This document shows positions 16,916 to 27,686 of a DNA stretch of 64,000 bases, one piece after another. The notes under the pieces are model-generated. The model searched no databases and was not told the DNA's origin. It saw only the letters and a program-made list of their open reading frames with translations. The stretch's first letter is position 1, and the number at the start of each line of letters is the position of its first letter. The stretch comes from Nannocystis punicea (GTDB lineage Bacteria > Myxococcota_A > Polyangia > Nannocystales > Nannocystaceae): assembly GCF_026965555.1 (NCBI RefSeq), contig NZ_CP114040.1, forward strand, positions 9,770,001-9,834,000, in the 5' to 3' direction. The position numbers were made by a program, and so were the translations under genes.

Positions 16916-19626
16916 ACCGCATGGAGCTCGACGACGACCGTCCCGACCCCGAGGCCCTCCTCGAGGTCGCGCGCGCCGAGGAGGCCAGGGCCAGCCGTGG
17001 CGAGCTGAAGATCTTCTTCGGCGCGGCGCCGGGCGTCGGCAAGACGTACGCGATGCTCGAGGCGGCGCGGCGCGCACGGGCCGAGGGGATCGACATCGTC
17101 GTCGGCGTCGTCGAGACGCATGGGCGCAGCGAGACGGCGGCGCTGCTCGAGGGGCTGGAGCGCCTCCCGTTGCGCACGATCGAGTATCGCGGCAAGGCGC
17201 TCCAAGAGTTCGATCTCGAGGCTGCGCTCGCGCGCCGACCAGAGCTGCTGCTCGTCGACGAGCTCGCGCACACGAATGTGCCCGGCGCTCAGCATCGCAA
17301 GCGCTGGCAGGATGTCGATCTTTTGCTCGCCAGCGGCGTCGACGTCTACACCACCCTCAACGTCCAACATCTCGAGAGCCTCAACGACGTCGTCGCCCAG
17401 ATCACGTGGATCCGCGTCCGTGAGACGATCCCTGACGCGGTGTTCGACCGCGCCGACGACGTCGAACTGTGCGACCTGCCGGCGGACGAACTGCTGGAGC
17501 GGCTCAGGGAGGGCAAGGTCTACCTGCCCGAGCAGGCCCGGCACGCGACCGAGGCCTTCTTTCGCAAGGGCAACCTGCTGGCGCTGCGCGAGCTGGCGCT
17601 GCGGCGCATGGCCCAGCGGGTCGACAGCGACGTGCAGGCGTATCGCCGCGCGCACGGAATTTCGTCCACCTGGGCCATGTCCGAGCGGATCCTCGTGTGC
17701 ATCGGTCCGAGCCCCAACGGGCCACGGCTGGTTCGCGCCGCGGCGCGCATGGCGGCGGGGCTGCGCGCCGAATGGATCGCGCTGCACGTCGAGACGCCGC
17801 GCCTGGCGCTCGTGCGCGCGACGGGTCGCGGGACGCTGGTCGAGACGATCCGCCTCGCCGAGTCGCTCGGGGCCGAGGTCGTCAACATCAGCGGCGAGCC
17901 GATCGGCGACAGGATCCTCGAGTACGCCCGCGCGCGCAACGTCACTCGCCTCGTCGTCGGCAAGCCGAGCCAGCCGCGCTGGCGCGAGCTGATCGGGGGC
18001 TCGGTGCTCGACACGCTGGTCCGTGGCAGCGGCGCCATCGACGTCCACGTGATCTCCGGCGACGAGGGCCCTCTGGCGCGCGGGCCGATGCTGCGGCCGA
18101 TGGCGCCGAGTCGCGCCCGACCGATCCCCTACGCGTGGGCGGTCGGCAGCGTCGCCGGCGTGACCGGGCTAGGTACGGTGCTCTACAGCTACATCGACCT
18201 GTCCGACGTCATCATGCTCTACCTGCTGGTGATCATGATGATGGCGGCCCGCTTCGGCCGCGGACCGTCGATGCTGGCCGCGGTCCTGAGCGTCGCCTCC
18301 TTCGACTTCTGCTTCGTTCCGCCGTTTTATACGTTCGCGGTCGCGGATGCCCGCTACATGCTGACCTTCGGGGTGATGCTGCTGGTCGGCATCGTGATCT
18401 CGGGCCTCACGGAGCGCGTGCGCATGCAAGCCGAGGCGGCTCGCGGGCGCGAGCAGCGAACAGCGATCCTCTACTCGCTCAGCCGCGAGCTGGCGCAGCT
18501 CCGCCACAAGAACAGCATCGGCACCAGCGCCGCCCGACACGTCGCCGAGCTCGCCGGGGGACGCGTGGTCGTGCTCGTCGCCGGCCCGGACGACTCGCTG
18601 ACGCCGCTGCAAGGGACCGACGTCGAGCTCGTGGCGGACCCGCTGGAGCAGGCAGCCGCCCGCCAGGCGCTAACACGCGGCCCTGCGGGCGCCGGCACCG
18701 ATACCCTGTCCGCCGCCAAGGCCCTCTATGTACCGCTCCAGGCGGTCGGCCGCACGATCGGCGTCCTCGGCGTGACCACCGGCGACCCCGTGCGTCTGCG
18801 TCACCTCGCCGAACAAGAGCTGCTGGCGGCGATGAGCGGCCAGGTCGCGCTGGCGCTCCACCGCGTCCTGCTCGCTCAGGAGGCCCAGCAGGCCGAGCTC
18901 CGCGCGCGCACGGAAGAGCTGCGCGGGGCCCTCCTCAGCTCCGTCAGCCATGACTTGCGCACGCCTCTGACCGCGATTTCCACGGCCGCCAGCGTGCTCG
19001 GCCAGGCGGGCCCAATGGCGGACGAGAAGCGGCGCGAGTTCGCGAATTCGATCTACGAAGAGGCGCTCGGCCTCGGTCGGCTCGTCACGAACCTCCTGCA
19101 CATGACGCGCCTCGAAACTCAGGGAGTGGCGCTACGACGCGAGTGGACTCCGCTCGAAGATCCAATCGGCGCGGCGCTGACTCGGCTCGAGCGGGTGCTC
19201 GCGGGTCACGTCGTGAACGTGTCACTCGCGCCCGACCTGCCGCCGGTGCTGCTCGACGAGGTGCTGTTCGAGCACCTGATGCTCAACCTGCTCGAGAACG
19301 CCGCCAAGTACACACCGCCAGGCAGCGCCATCGATGTCTCCGCGCGCGTCGAGGCCGCCTCTGTCGTCGTCGAGGTCGCCGATCGTGGCGCGGGGATCCC
19401 CGCAGGCCAGGAGGACCGGCTCTTCGAGAAGTACTTCCGGGTCGACGGCGCACGCCAGGGTGGATTCGGACTCGGCCTGGCGATCTGCCGCGCCATCGCG
19501 GTGGCCCACGGCGGCACCGTCACCGCCGCCAATCGGCCGCAGGGCGGCGCGATCTTCCGCGTCACCCTGCCCGTCGGGGAGGAGACGCAAACCGCCATTC
19601 CGTCCGCGCAGGAGGCAGCCGCATGA
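16912..19626 (+). CDS. kdpD: K+-sensing histidine kinase KdpD
   Basis: This 904-residue sensor kinase has the KdpD N-terminal domain with Walker A GAAPGVGKT (37-45), a universal-stress-like domain (about 255-375), four transmembrane helices (DUF4118), a GAF-like region, and the kinase core with SSVSHDLRTPL (phospho-His), NLLENAAKYTPP and FGLGLAICRAIA. It senses low K+ and phosphorylates KdpE. It is coupled at both ends by ATGA overlaps with kdpC and kdpE, so the pump and its regulators form one operon. Confidence 0.95.
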   Translation: MNRMELDDDRPDPEALLEVARAEEARASRGELKIFFGAAPGVGKTYAMLEAARRARAEGIDIVVGVVETHGRSETAALLEGLERLPLRTIEYRGKALQEFDLEAALARRPELLLVDELAHTNVPGAQHRKRWQDVDLLLASGVDVYTTLNVQHLESLNDVVAQITWIRVRETIPDAVFDRADDVELCDLPADELLERLREGKVYLPEQARHATEAFFRKGNLLALRELALRRMAQRVDSDVQAYRRAHGISSTWAMSERILVCIGPSPNGPRLVRAAARMAAGLRAEWIALHVETPRLALVRATGRGTLVETIRLAESLGAEVVNISGEPIGDRILEYARARNVTRLVVGKPSQPRWRELIGGSVLDTLVRGSGAIDVHVISGDEGPLARGPMLRPMAPSRARPIPYAWAVGSVAGVTGLGTVLYSYIDLSDVIMLYLLVIMMMAARFGRGPSMLAAVLSVASFDFCFVPPFYTFAVADARYMLTFGVMLLVGIVISGLTERVRMQAEAARGREQRTAILYSLSRELAQLRHKNSIGTSAARHVAELAGGRVVVLVAGPDDSLTPLQGTDVELVADPLEQAAARQALTRGPAGAGTDTLSAAKALYVPLQAVGRTIGVLGVTTGDPVRLRHLAEQELLAAMSGQVALALHRVLLAQEAQQAELRARTEELRGALLSSVSHDLRTPLTAISTAASVLGQAGPMADEKRREFANSIYEEALGLGRLVTNLLHMTRLETQGVALRREWTPLEDPIGAALTRLERVLAGHVVNVSLAPDLPPVLLDEVLFEHLMLNLLENAAKYTPPGSAIDVSARVEAASVVVEVADRGAGIPAGQEDRLFEKYFRVDGARQGGFGLGLAICRAIAVAHGGTVTAANRPQGGAIFRVTLPVGEETQTAIPSAQEAAA

Positions 19627-20336
19627 GCGAGTCCGGAGCACTGATCCTTATCGTCGAGGACGAGGCCTCGGTGCGGCGGTCCCTGCGGGCGATCCTGCTC
19701 GACTGCGGGTTTCGGGTCGTGGAGGCCGGGACCGCCGCCGAGGCCGTGCAGCGGGCCAGCGAGCACAACCCCGACCTCGTCCTCCTCGATCTCGGGCTGC
19801 CCGACCGCGACGGCCTCACGGTCGTCACGGCGATGAGAGCCTGGTCGCTGGCACCGGTGATCGTACTGTCGGCGCGCGGCCAGGAGGGCGACAAGGTGAC
19901 GGCGCTCGACTCGGGCGCCGACGACTATCTCATCAAGCCGTTCAGCGCGAACGAACTGCTGGCGCGGATCCGCGTCGCGCTGCGCCACGTCGCGTTACGC
20001 ACCCCAATTCGTGATCCAGTGATCGATCTGGGCGACGTGCGGGTCGACCTCAGTCGTCGGGTGGTGACGCGCTCGGGGCAGGAGATTCACCTGACCCCGC
20101 ACGAGTACAAGCTGCTCGAGGTCCTGCTGCGACACGCGGATCGGGTCGTCACCCACCGACAACTGCTGAACGAAGTCTGGGGACCGGGGCATAGCACAGA
20201 GACCCGCTATCTCCGCGTGTACATGGTCACTCTGCGTCAGAAGCTCGAGCCCGTACCGGGGCGCCCGCGCTGGATCATCACCGAGCCCGGCGTGGGCTAC
20301 CGTTTGCGGCTCGACCGCGAATTAGCATCGTCTTAA
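19623..20336 (+). CDS. kdpE: Response regulator KdpE
   Basis: This 237-residue OmpR-family regulator has the receiver acidic pair (Glu12, Asp13), phospho-acceptor Asp56 in LVLLDLGLPD and Lys105 in YLIKPF. The C-terminal winged helix includes LTPHEYKLLEVLL and GVGYRL. It is the natural candidate for binding the TTAAC direct repeats found at five promoters of this window. A copy of that box overlaps its own 3' end at 20322, before the porin gene. Confidence 0.95.
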   Translation: MSESGALILIVEDEASVRRSLRAILLDCGFRVVEAGTAAEAVQRASEHNPDLVLLDLGLPDRDGLTVVTAMRAWSLAPVIVLSARGQEGDKVTALDSGADDYLIKPFSANELLARIRVALRHVALRTPIRDPVIDLGDVRVDLSRRVVTRSGQEIHLTPHEYKLLEVLLRHADRVVTHRQLLNEVWGPGHSTETRYLRVYMVTLRQKLEPVPGRPRWIITEPGVGYRLRLDRELASS

Positions 20337-20337
20337 C
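20322..20337 (+). promoter_or_regulatory. Kdp-type direct-repeat box before the porin
   Basis: TTAGC and TTAAC lie 11 bp apart, one mismatch from the consensus. The box overlaps the kdpE stop and lies 31 bp before the porin start. Confidence 0.5.
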
Positions 20338-20368
20338 CCGCACCTCTCTACGCTGGCAGCGCATCGTC

Positions 20369-21916
20369 ATGAGTACGCCAACTTCTCTCCTGATCTCGCT
20401 CATCACGCTGCTGGAAGCCGTGGCGCCGGCCGAGCCGCCGACGCCGGCGCCGGGTCCAGCGCCCTCCACCACGCCGGCAGGCGCCCCCTCCGCGCCGCCC
20501 GCGACCGCGCCTACGGCCGCGCCCGCGGCCCCTGCGACACCCCCTGCAGACCCGTCGTCTGCGAGTTCGCTCCCGCCATGGACGCCCCCGGACGACGAGG
20601 ACAAGATTCAGGGCGCGCTACCCGGCACCGATGCCGCGGCGGTGAACAACCCAGCGATTTCGGCCGGGCGAACCCCGGCAGTGCCGGCCGCGGTTCCCGT
20701 CGGTCCCCGCGCGGAAGCGGACGAGGACAAGGTGCAGAAGGCATTGCCGGGGACGGACGCGGCGGCGGTGAACAACCCCGCGATCTCGGCGGGTGACAAG
20801 ATGGACCCATACGGGGTCGCCGGCTTCAAGCCGTGGGAGGTCGGTGGCTTCATCGACGTCAACTACGGCTACAACAGCAACAACCCCGACAATCATGTCT
20901 ACCGCGGCACGAGCGTGCAGCCGCGGACCGGCGAGTTCTCGCTCAACCTCGCTGTCGCCTACATCCGCAGGGACGCGATCCCCGGCCGGTTCTCGCCGCT
21001 GTTCGAGTTCGCCGCCCAGGGCGGTCCGGCTGCAGACGCACTGGTCGCCTACGAACCGAACCCCGGCGGCGCCAACGGCAAATTCGCCGGCCCCGAGGTG
21101 TGGAAGCATATCTCGCGGGCCAACATCGGGTTTCGCACACGACACGGCACGGAGGTGGTCGCGGGCTTGCAATTGAGCCCGGTCGGGATCGGCATTCACT
21201 GGAGTCCCTACAACTGGAACTACACGGTCACCTGGCAGCTCAACAGCGTGCCGTACTACCTCTCGGGCATCAAGCTGGCGCAGACGATCCGCGACAAGCA
21301 CCAGGTCCAATTGTGGGTGGTCAACGGCTGGCAGCTCCTCTCCGACAACAACAAGGCGCCGAGCGTGATGCTCGGCTACACCTTCACTGCAAGCGAGCGC
21401 TTCAATCTCGGCGAGTACGTGTGGATCGGCCCCGAGCAGGCCGACATGCGCCCGAAGGCCTGGCGACTGTTCTCCGACTCGCAGTTCACCTACAACACCG
21501 ACCGCTTCGGCGTCGGCGGGCTGTTCGACATCGGCGCCGACCCGCGCACCGACCTGCCGCTGTCGCCCTGGCAGATGTGGATGAACGGGGCGATCTTCAC
21601 CCGCTGGCGCGTGCTCGGGAAGGAGCGCACGTGGGACATGGCGCTGCGCCCCGAGTTCTTCTGGGACCGCGACGGCCGGATGTTCGGTGTCCCGCAGACC
21701 TTGATCTCGGGCGCCTTCACCAACAACTTCCGCATCTTCAACAACCTCCTGTTGCGCGTCGAGTACCGCTACGACCACTCGACCAACCGCAATGGCTTTT
21801 TCTACCGCGGGGCCGCGATCGCCGACGACGCGATGGGCCTCGCGCGCGACCAGCACACCGTGTTCTTCAGCGTCGCGGGTGTGTTCGCCCACCGCTTCGG
21901 CGGCAAGCCCACATGA
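20369..21916 (+). CDS. Outer-membrane beta-barrel protein of porin-2 (BBP2) type
   Basis: This 515-residue protein has a short signal sequence, a Pro/Ala-rich linker to about residue 75, two copies of a segment with the core ALPGTDAAAVNNPAISAG, then a barrel domain (about 155-515) with alternating hydrophobic strands and a closing aromatic strand. It resembles the BBP2 family found near K+ systems in several phyla. It may be the outer-membrane route for K+ or another small solute. The Kdp-type box upstream supports co-regulation with kdp. Confidence 0.75.
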   Translation: MSTPTSLLISLITLLEAVAPAEPPTPAPGPAPSTTPAGAPSAPPATAPTAAPAAPATPPADPSSASSLPPWTPPDDEDKIQGALPGTDAAAVNNPAISAGRTPAVPAAVPVGPRAEADEDKVQKALPGTDAAAVNNPAISAGDKMDPYGVAGFKPWEVGGFIDVNYGYNSNNPDNHVYRGTSVQPRTGEFSLNLAVAYIRRDAIPGRFSPLFEFAAQGGPAADALVAYEPNPGGANGKFAGPEVWKHISRANIGFRTRHGTEVVAGLQLSPVGIGIHWSPYNWNYTVTWQLNSVPYYLSGIKLAQTIRDKHQVQLWVVNGWQLLSDNNKAPSVMLGYTFTASERFNLGEYVWIGPEQADMRPKAWRLFSDSQFTYNTDRFGVGGLFDIGADPRTDLPLSPWQMWMNGAIFTRWRVLGKERTWDMALRPEFFWDRDGRMFGVPQTLISGAFTNNFRIFNNLLLRVEYRYDHSTNRNGFFYRGAAIADDAMGLARDQHTVFFSVAGVFAHRFGGKPT

Positions 21917-21935
21917 CCCGGCCATCGGAGGTCGG

Positions 21936-22121
21936 ATGACTCCACTGATCATACTCCTCGTCGTATTCGCCGGCTTCGGGATCTACGGCGCCATCAGCGA
22001 TCGCGCCGACGATCGAGCCCGTCGCCGGAAAGCGCTCCGTCACACGATCGAGCAATGGCCGGTCGATCGTCGGCAGACCCGGAGTATGCCTCGCGTCGGG
22101 GAGAGGCGGACGCCTCCGTGA
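21936..22121 (+). CDS. 61-residue single-span membrane protein
   Basis: The ATG at 21936 follows GGAGG with five-base spacing. The product has one N-terminal transmembrane helix (LIILLVVFAGFGIYGAI), then a basic cytoplasmic tail. It follows the porin by 19 bases and probably shares its transcript. Function is unknown. Confidence 0.55.
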   Translation: MTPLIILLVVFAGFGIYGAISDRADDRARRRKALRHTIEQWPVDRRQTRSMPRVGERRTPP

Positions 22122-22314
22122 TCTCCGAGTACTTCATTGGCCGACAACGGCGGAGGGCGCGCCCTGCGCTCGAACGAAACGCTCACGCGTCTGGCCGTCG
22201 ATGGCCGACGGCTGGTGTCGGGGAGACGACCGACCGCAGCGCCGGCGCACGGATGGCCCTGCTTGCTCGGACCCCAGGATCGCCTCTACTCGTGGGGCCG
22301 GAGGAGGCGAGACC

Positions 22315-23286
22315 ATGGGGCGAGTCGTGGCAGCCGCGGTCTACAATCAGGGCAAGCGAATCGCCGACATTGCGCTCCACGAGGCCCAGTCGTGGGCGAG
22401 CAAGCCCGACCATCTGGTATGGATCGGCCTGCAGGAGCCCAGTGTGGAGGAGTTGGCCTGCCTGAAGCGGCAATTCGGCCTCCACGAGTTGGCGGTCGAG
22501 GATGCCCTCGCACAGCATCCTCGCCCCAAGTTGGAGACGTTCGGTGATGCACTGTTCCTCGTCGTCTATTCACCGGTCCCCGATCACGAGCGGCTGGAAT
22601 TCGCCGAGACCCAGATCTTCGCGGGCAACGGCTACGTCATCAGCGCTCGCTATGGCGCGTCCGCGTCGTACTCGCAGGTACGCCGACACTGCGAGGCACG
22701 GCCGCTGCTCCTGGCGCACGGTGAAGACTTCGTCCTCTATGCCTTGCTTCATTTCATTGTGGAGAACTACCGGCCCGTGATCGGCGAGATGCACGGAGAG
22801 CTCGAACGCGCGGAGACCGGCGTACTGACCCATGCGCCGAGCCACGCCGAGATCGAGCGCATCCACGGCCTGCGCCGCGACGTGCTCCGGCTGCACCGCT
22901 ACATCGCACCGATGGTGGAGATCTGCCACGACTTGCAGAACCTGGAATTTCCGTTCATCGATCCGAACATACGGCCGTATTTTCGCGACGTGGCCATCCA
23001 CGCCAACCGCTTGTTGCAAGATCTTAACACCCTGCGCGACATCGGCAGCTACACCATCGAGATGGGCCTGTTGCTCGAGGCGTCGCGACAGAGCGTGGTG
23101 CAGCGCAAGTTCGCGGCCTGGGCCGCGCTACTCGCCTTCCCCACGGCGGTCGCCGGGATCTACGGGATGAACTTCAGGTACATGCCCGAGCTGGCCTGGC
23201 ACTACGGTTATTATGGCGCGCTCGCTTTCATCGGGTTCGGCTGCGCTGCGTTCTACGCCAACTTCAAGCGTCTGGGCTGGCTATGA
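22315..23286 (+). CDS. corA: CorA-family divalent cation transporter
   Basis: This 323-residue protein has the large cytoplasmic CorA domain and two C-terminal membrane helices. The selectivity motif YGMNF sits between them, as required for Mg2+/Co2+ channels of this family. The start follows GGAGGAGG. It lies after the porin and the small membrane protein but with a 193-bp gap that shows no clear riboswitch, so separate transcription is possible. Confidence 0.92.
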   Translation: MGRVVAAAVYNQGKRIADIALHEAQSWASKPDHLVWIGLQEPSVEELACLKRQFGLHELAVEDALAQHPRPKLETFGDALFLVVYSPVPDHERLEFAETQIFAGNGYVISARYGASASYSQVRRHCEARPLLLAHGEDFVLYALLHFIVENYRPVIGEMHGELERAETGVLTHAPSHAEIERIHGLRRDVLRLHRYIAPMVEICHDLQNLEFPFIDPNIRPYFRDVAIHANRLLQDLNTLRDIGSYTIEMGLLLEASRQSVVQRKFAAWAALLAFPTAVAGIYGMNFRYMPELAWHYGYYGALAFIGFGCAAFYANFKRLGWL

Positions 23287-23356
23287 GCCTCGGTCCGGGC
23301 AGACCGCAGCTGCACGTTCAGCGCGCCGGAGGCCGCGAACGCGGCGTGGCTGCGTG

Positions 23357-23385
23357 TTGACCGTGTACGCCGCGAGTGCTACTAA
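23357..23385 (+). promoter_or_regulatory. Sigma70-type promoter before the P450 gene
   Basis: TTGACC (23357-23362) and TACTAA (23380-23385) are separated by 17 bases. The predicted transcript would start within a few bases of ATG 23394, giving a nearly leaderless message. Confidence 0.5.
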
Positions 23386-23393
23386 TTGCGGCG

Positions 23394-24794
23394 ATGAGTT
23401 CGCTCCGCACGCTTCCCGGTCCCGGTGGAGTACCGCTCCTTGGTCGGCACATCAACATGCTCCGGATGTTCCGCGACCCGCTCGCGGCGATGCGGCGCAT
23501 GTACGCGACCTACGGCGAGCTCGTCGCGCTGAGGCGGGGAGACCCCACCTACGTGTTCGCGTTCGGGCCTGAGCACAACCGGAGCATCCTGTCGAACCCC
23601 GAGCTGTTCAAGAACGGCGCGGGTCCGTTCTTCCGCTTCGCCAAGGGCACGCCGATGGAGCGGCTGCTCCTCAACAACCTCGCGGTGATGAATGGGCCGC
23701 ACCACCGTCAGCAGCGGCGGCTGATGCAACCCGCCTTCCACAAGCAGCGGATTCAGGGCTACCGCGACGCCATGGTGGCGCTCACTACTCAGACCCTCGA
23801 GCGGTGGCAGCCGGGCGAGCAGGTCGACGTCTTGCCCGAGTTCAAGCGGCTCACGCGACACATTGCAGTGAAGACGCTGTTCGGACTCGATCAGAGCGAC
23901 GAGCTCGAGCAGGCGGGCGAGCTACTTCAGGCGACCGTGCGCGCGACGAGCTCCCCGTTGCTGTTCATCCTCCCGTTCGATCTGCCTGGTCTCCCGTACC
24001 ATCGGATGAGCCGAGCGGTCGGTCAGCTCGACGCCTATGTCCGCCGACTCGTCGCCGTGCGACGCAGCCAGCCCGAGGGCAACGACCTCCTGGCCACCCT
24101 GACGCACGTGCGCGACGAGGACGGCACCAGCCTCAGCGATGACGAACTCGTGGGCCACACCTTCACGTTATTCGTCGCTGGGCACGAGACGACCACGAAC
24201 GCCCTCGCCTGGGCCACCTTCCTGCTCGCACAACATCCCCGGGTGAACGCGGACCTCGTCGACGAGCTCGATCGCGCCTTGCACGGCGAGCCCCCGAGCC
24301 CGGAGCAACTCTCTTCGCTGCCGCTGCTCGACGGCGTCGTCAAGGAGACCCTGCGCCTGATGCCGCCGGCGGCCGTCGGGCTCCGCGAGACCACCGCTTC
24401 ATGCGAGCTCGGCGGCTACGCGCTGCCGGAGAAGGCCACGGTCTTTTACAGCGAGTTCGTCACCCACCGCATGCCGCAGCTGTACTCCGAGCCGGACCGC
24501 TTCAAGCCCGAGCGCTGGGCCGCGCTGAGTCCCTCGACCTACGAGTACCTGCCGTTCGCCGCCGGCTCTCACCGCTGCATCGGGGCAGAGTTCGCGGTCC
24601 AGGAGATGAAGGTGGTGCTGGCGATGCTGGTCCAACGCTACCGGCTCTCGATCGTCGAGGACGCGGTGATCGAGGCCGACTTCGGCATGCGCCCGGCGAG
24701 AGGCATCCCCGTGCGCGTGCACTCGCAAGATCGTCGATTCGCCCGCTCGCGCATCCGCGGCCGGATCGGCGAACTCGTCGAGTTCTCCGGGTGA
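23394..24794 (+). CDS. Cytochrome P450
   Basis: This 466-residue haem monooxygenase shows the I-helix motif AGHETT (262-267), the ExxR motif in KETLRL (318-321), the PERW region and the haem loop FAAGSHRCIG with ligand Cys395. Length fits soluble bacterial P450s. Electron-transfer partners are not adjacent, so substrate and redox chain are unknown. ATG 23394 was chosen over the upstream ORF start because it lies just after the promoter. Confidence 0.93.
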   Translation: MSSLRTLPGPGGVPLLGRHINMLRMFRDPLAAMRRMYATYGELVALRRGDPTYVFAFGPEHNRSILSNPELFKNGAGPFFRFAKGTPMERLLLNNLAVMNGPHHRQQRRLMQPAFHKQRIQGYRDAMVALTTQTLERWQPGEQVDVLPEFKRLTRHIAVKTLFGLDQSDELEQAGELLQATVRATSSPLLFILPFDLPGLPYHRMSRAVGQLDAYVRRLVAVRRSQPEGNDLLATLTHVRDEDGTSLSDDELVGHTFTLFVAGHETTTNALAWATFLLAQHPRVNADLVDELDRALHGEPPSPEQLSSLPLLDGVVKETLRLMPPAAVGLRETTASCELGGYALPEKATVFYSEFVTHRMPQLYSEPDRFKPERWAALSPSTYEYLPFAAGSHRCIGAEFAVQEMKVVLAMLVQRYRLSIVEDAVIEADFGMRPARGIPVRVHSQDRRFARSRIRGRIGELVEFSG

Positions 24795-24837
24795 TCGTGC
24801 TCGCGGCGGCGCCCAGCGGCCTCACACGCTTCGCATC

Positions 24838-24853
24838 TTAACACCTTCTTAAC
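24838..24853 (+). promoter_or_regulatory. Kdp-type direct-repeat box before the Ser/Thr kinase
   Basis: TCTTAACACCTTCTTAAC contains two TTAAC units with an 11-bp period, closely matching the kdp box. It ends 24 bp before the kinase ATG. Confidence 0.6.
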
Positions 24854-24877
24854 TCCGAGTGCTGCAGCCTCGCTGGC

Positions 24878-26338
<1,461 letters not shown>

Positions 26339-26891
26339 CGGCGCGTCGCTGCTCGCGCGGGCCGGCTTCGTCGGCGGCGGCTTCGAGTGGGGGATCCTCT
26401 GCGGCAAGGTCGCGGAGCGCTGGGTCGTCGGCGGATCGGCGCAGGGTGACGCCGGCCCCATCGGCCTGCGAGGGGGCTGGCGGAACGGTGGGCCGCGCCA
26501 CTGTGCCGCGCCACGAGATCTGCGCGGCCAACACCTCCGGCTCGCCGACGCCCTCCTCGCCATCGGCAAGAAGCGGCCCGCGCCCGCGGGCCCGCGTCGT
26601 GCCTACGGCGGCCCTACGGCGCCGGCCTCGGTCTGCACGGTAGCTTGTCGCGCTCAGTGCCGGTGACGCAGGACGGAGTCCGTTGCGAAGCGTGGGACAC
26701 GGATACCGACGGCCGCTCGCGCCGAGCAACACCGCCTCACCGGGAGCAACGGCCGCGCGCTCGCGCCGAGCAACACCGCCTCACCGAAAGCAACACCGGA
26801 CGGCCGCGCTCGCGCCGAGCGACCGCCTCACCAGGACCAACACCCGAGGTCCGGCGCTCGCTCCGCCGCACACTCCCACCGCGGTGCGGGC
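26339..26891. other. 553-bp stretch without a supported gene
   Basis: No convincing frame was found. The stretch contains the repeat array listed at 26711-26860 and ends at the decayed MerR gene. Confidence 0.45.
26711..26860. repeat. Three imperfect direct repeats of 44-49 bp
   Basis: The core GCTCGCGCCGAGC followed by ACCGCCTCACC recurs at 26715, 26759 and 26808, so periods are 44 and 49 bp. The copies diverge toward the third. It looks like a minor tandem duplication rather than a CRISPR, since the spacing sequence is itself repeated. Confidence 0.6.
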
Positions 26892-27682
26892 TCACCGCCG
26901 CAGGGAGCCGCCCGTTCCTCCCGGGGTATCGATACCAGCCGAGCGCAGGTTGGCTTCGGTTAGCGCCGACAGCCGGACCCAGGCGGGCGCCACCTCCGCG
27001 CGGTAGTTGTTGATCAGCCCGTACCGGATCGCGGCGTCGTTCTTGGGTATGAAATCGGTCAGTATCGTCAGCAGTTCCGGGTTGGCGAGAAAGTGGTCGG
27101 TCACGGCAATGGCGAGTTCGGCGACCCGCGGATCATCCGGTTCCCACGCGCGGGCCTCATAGCAGCGCTTGAGCAGGGCTACGTAGTGGCCGTCGTCGAG
27201 AGCTCGATGTGGGTGAGATAGTCGTCGAACTCCGGGACCAGGGCCTTGGCCAGGACAAGGCTCTCCCGGGCCATCGCCAGGTCGTCGGGGGTGAAGCCGA
27301 GCTCGGCGGCCCGGTTCAAGAGTGCGCACGCGCGGTCGGGCAGCAGGAGCCGGTTACCGCCGGCGAGCCGGTCCAGCATGTCGCGCCGCGCGACCAGGTC
27401 GGCGATCCGGTCGGTCAGCCGCCGTTTGACGTCGGCCAGGTCGGCGGCGAACCGCTCCGGATCGGCGCCGAGCATGGCGCCGATCTCGGACAGCGGTACG
27501 CCGGCTTCGGCCAGGGTGCGGACCTGGACCAGCCGCAGCAGGTCGGACGAGGCGTATCGCCGGTAGCCGGAACCGTCGCGGCGGGGTTCGTCGACCAGGC
27601 CGAGCCGGTGGTAGTGCCGGATGGTTTTGATCGTGACGCCGGCGAAGGCCGCCGCCTGGCCGATCGTCAGACCGCTGGCCAT
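26892..27682 (-). pseudogene. MerR-family regulator, frameshifted
   Basis: The N-terminal frame (27682 down to 27179) has a clear MerR DNA-binding domain: LTIGQAAAFAGVTIKTIRHY, GYRRYASSDLLRLVQVRTL. Near 27200 the frame breaks. The expected continuation (ALDDGHYVALLKRCYEARAWEPDDPRVAEL) is in the next frame and runs on to 26892. A single indel at about 27195-27205 would restore a 260-residue protein. Style and composition resemble actinobacterial MerR proteins. It follows the hydrolase gene by four bases, a usual regulator-target pair. A sequencing error is possible. Confidence 0.7.
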
Positions 27683-27686
27683 GTCC

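Noticed and set aside
26711..26860. Three repeats considered as a CRISPR array
   Set aside because: The whole unit repeats with little unique spacer, the copies are imperfect and no cas genes are near.
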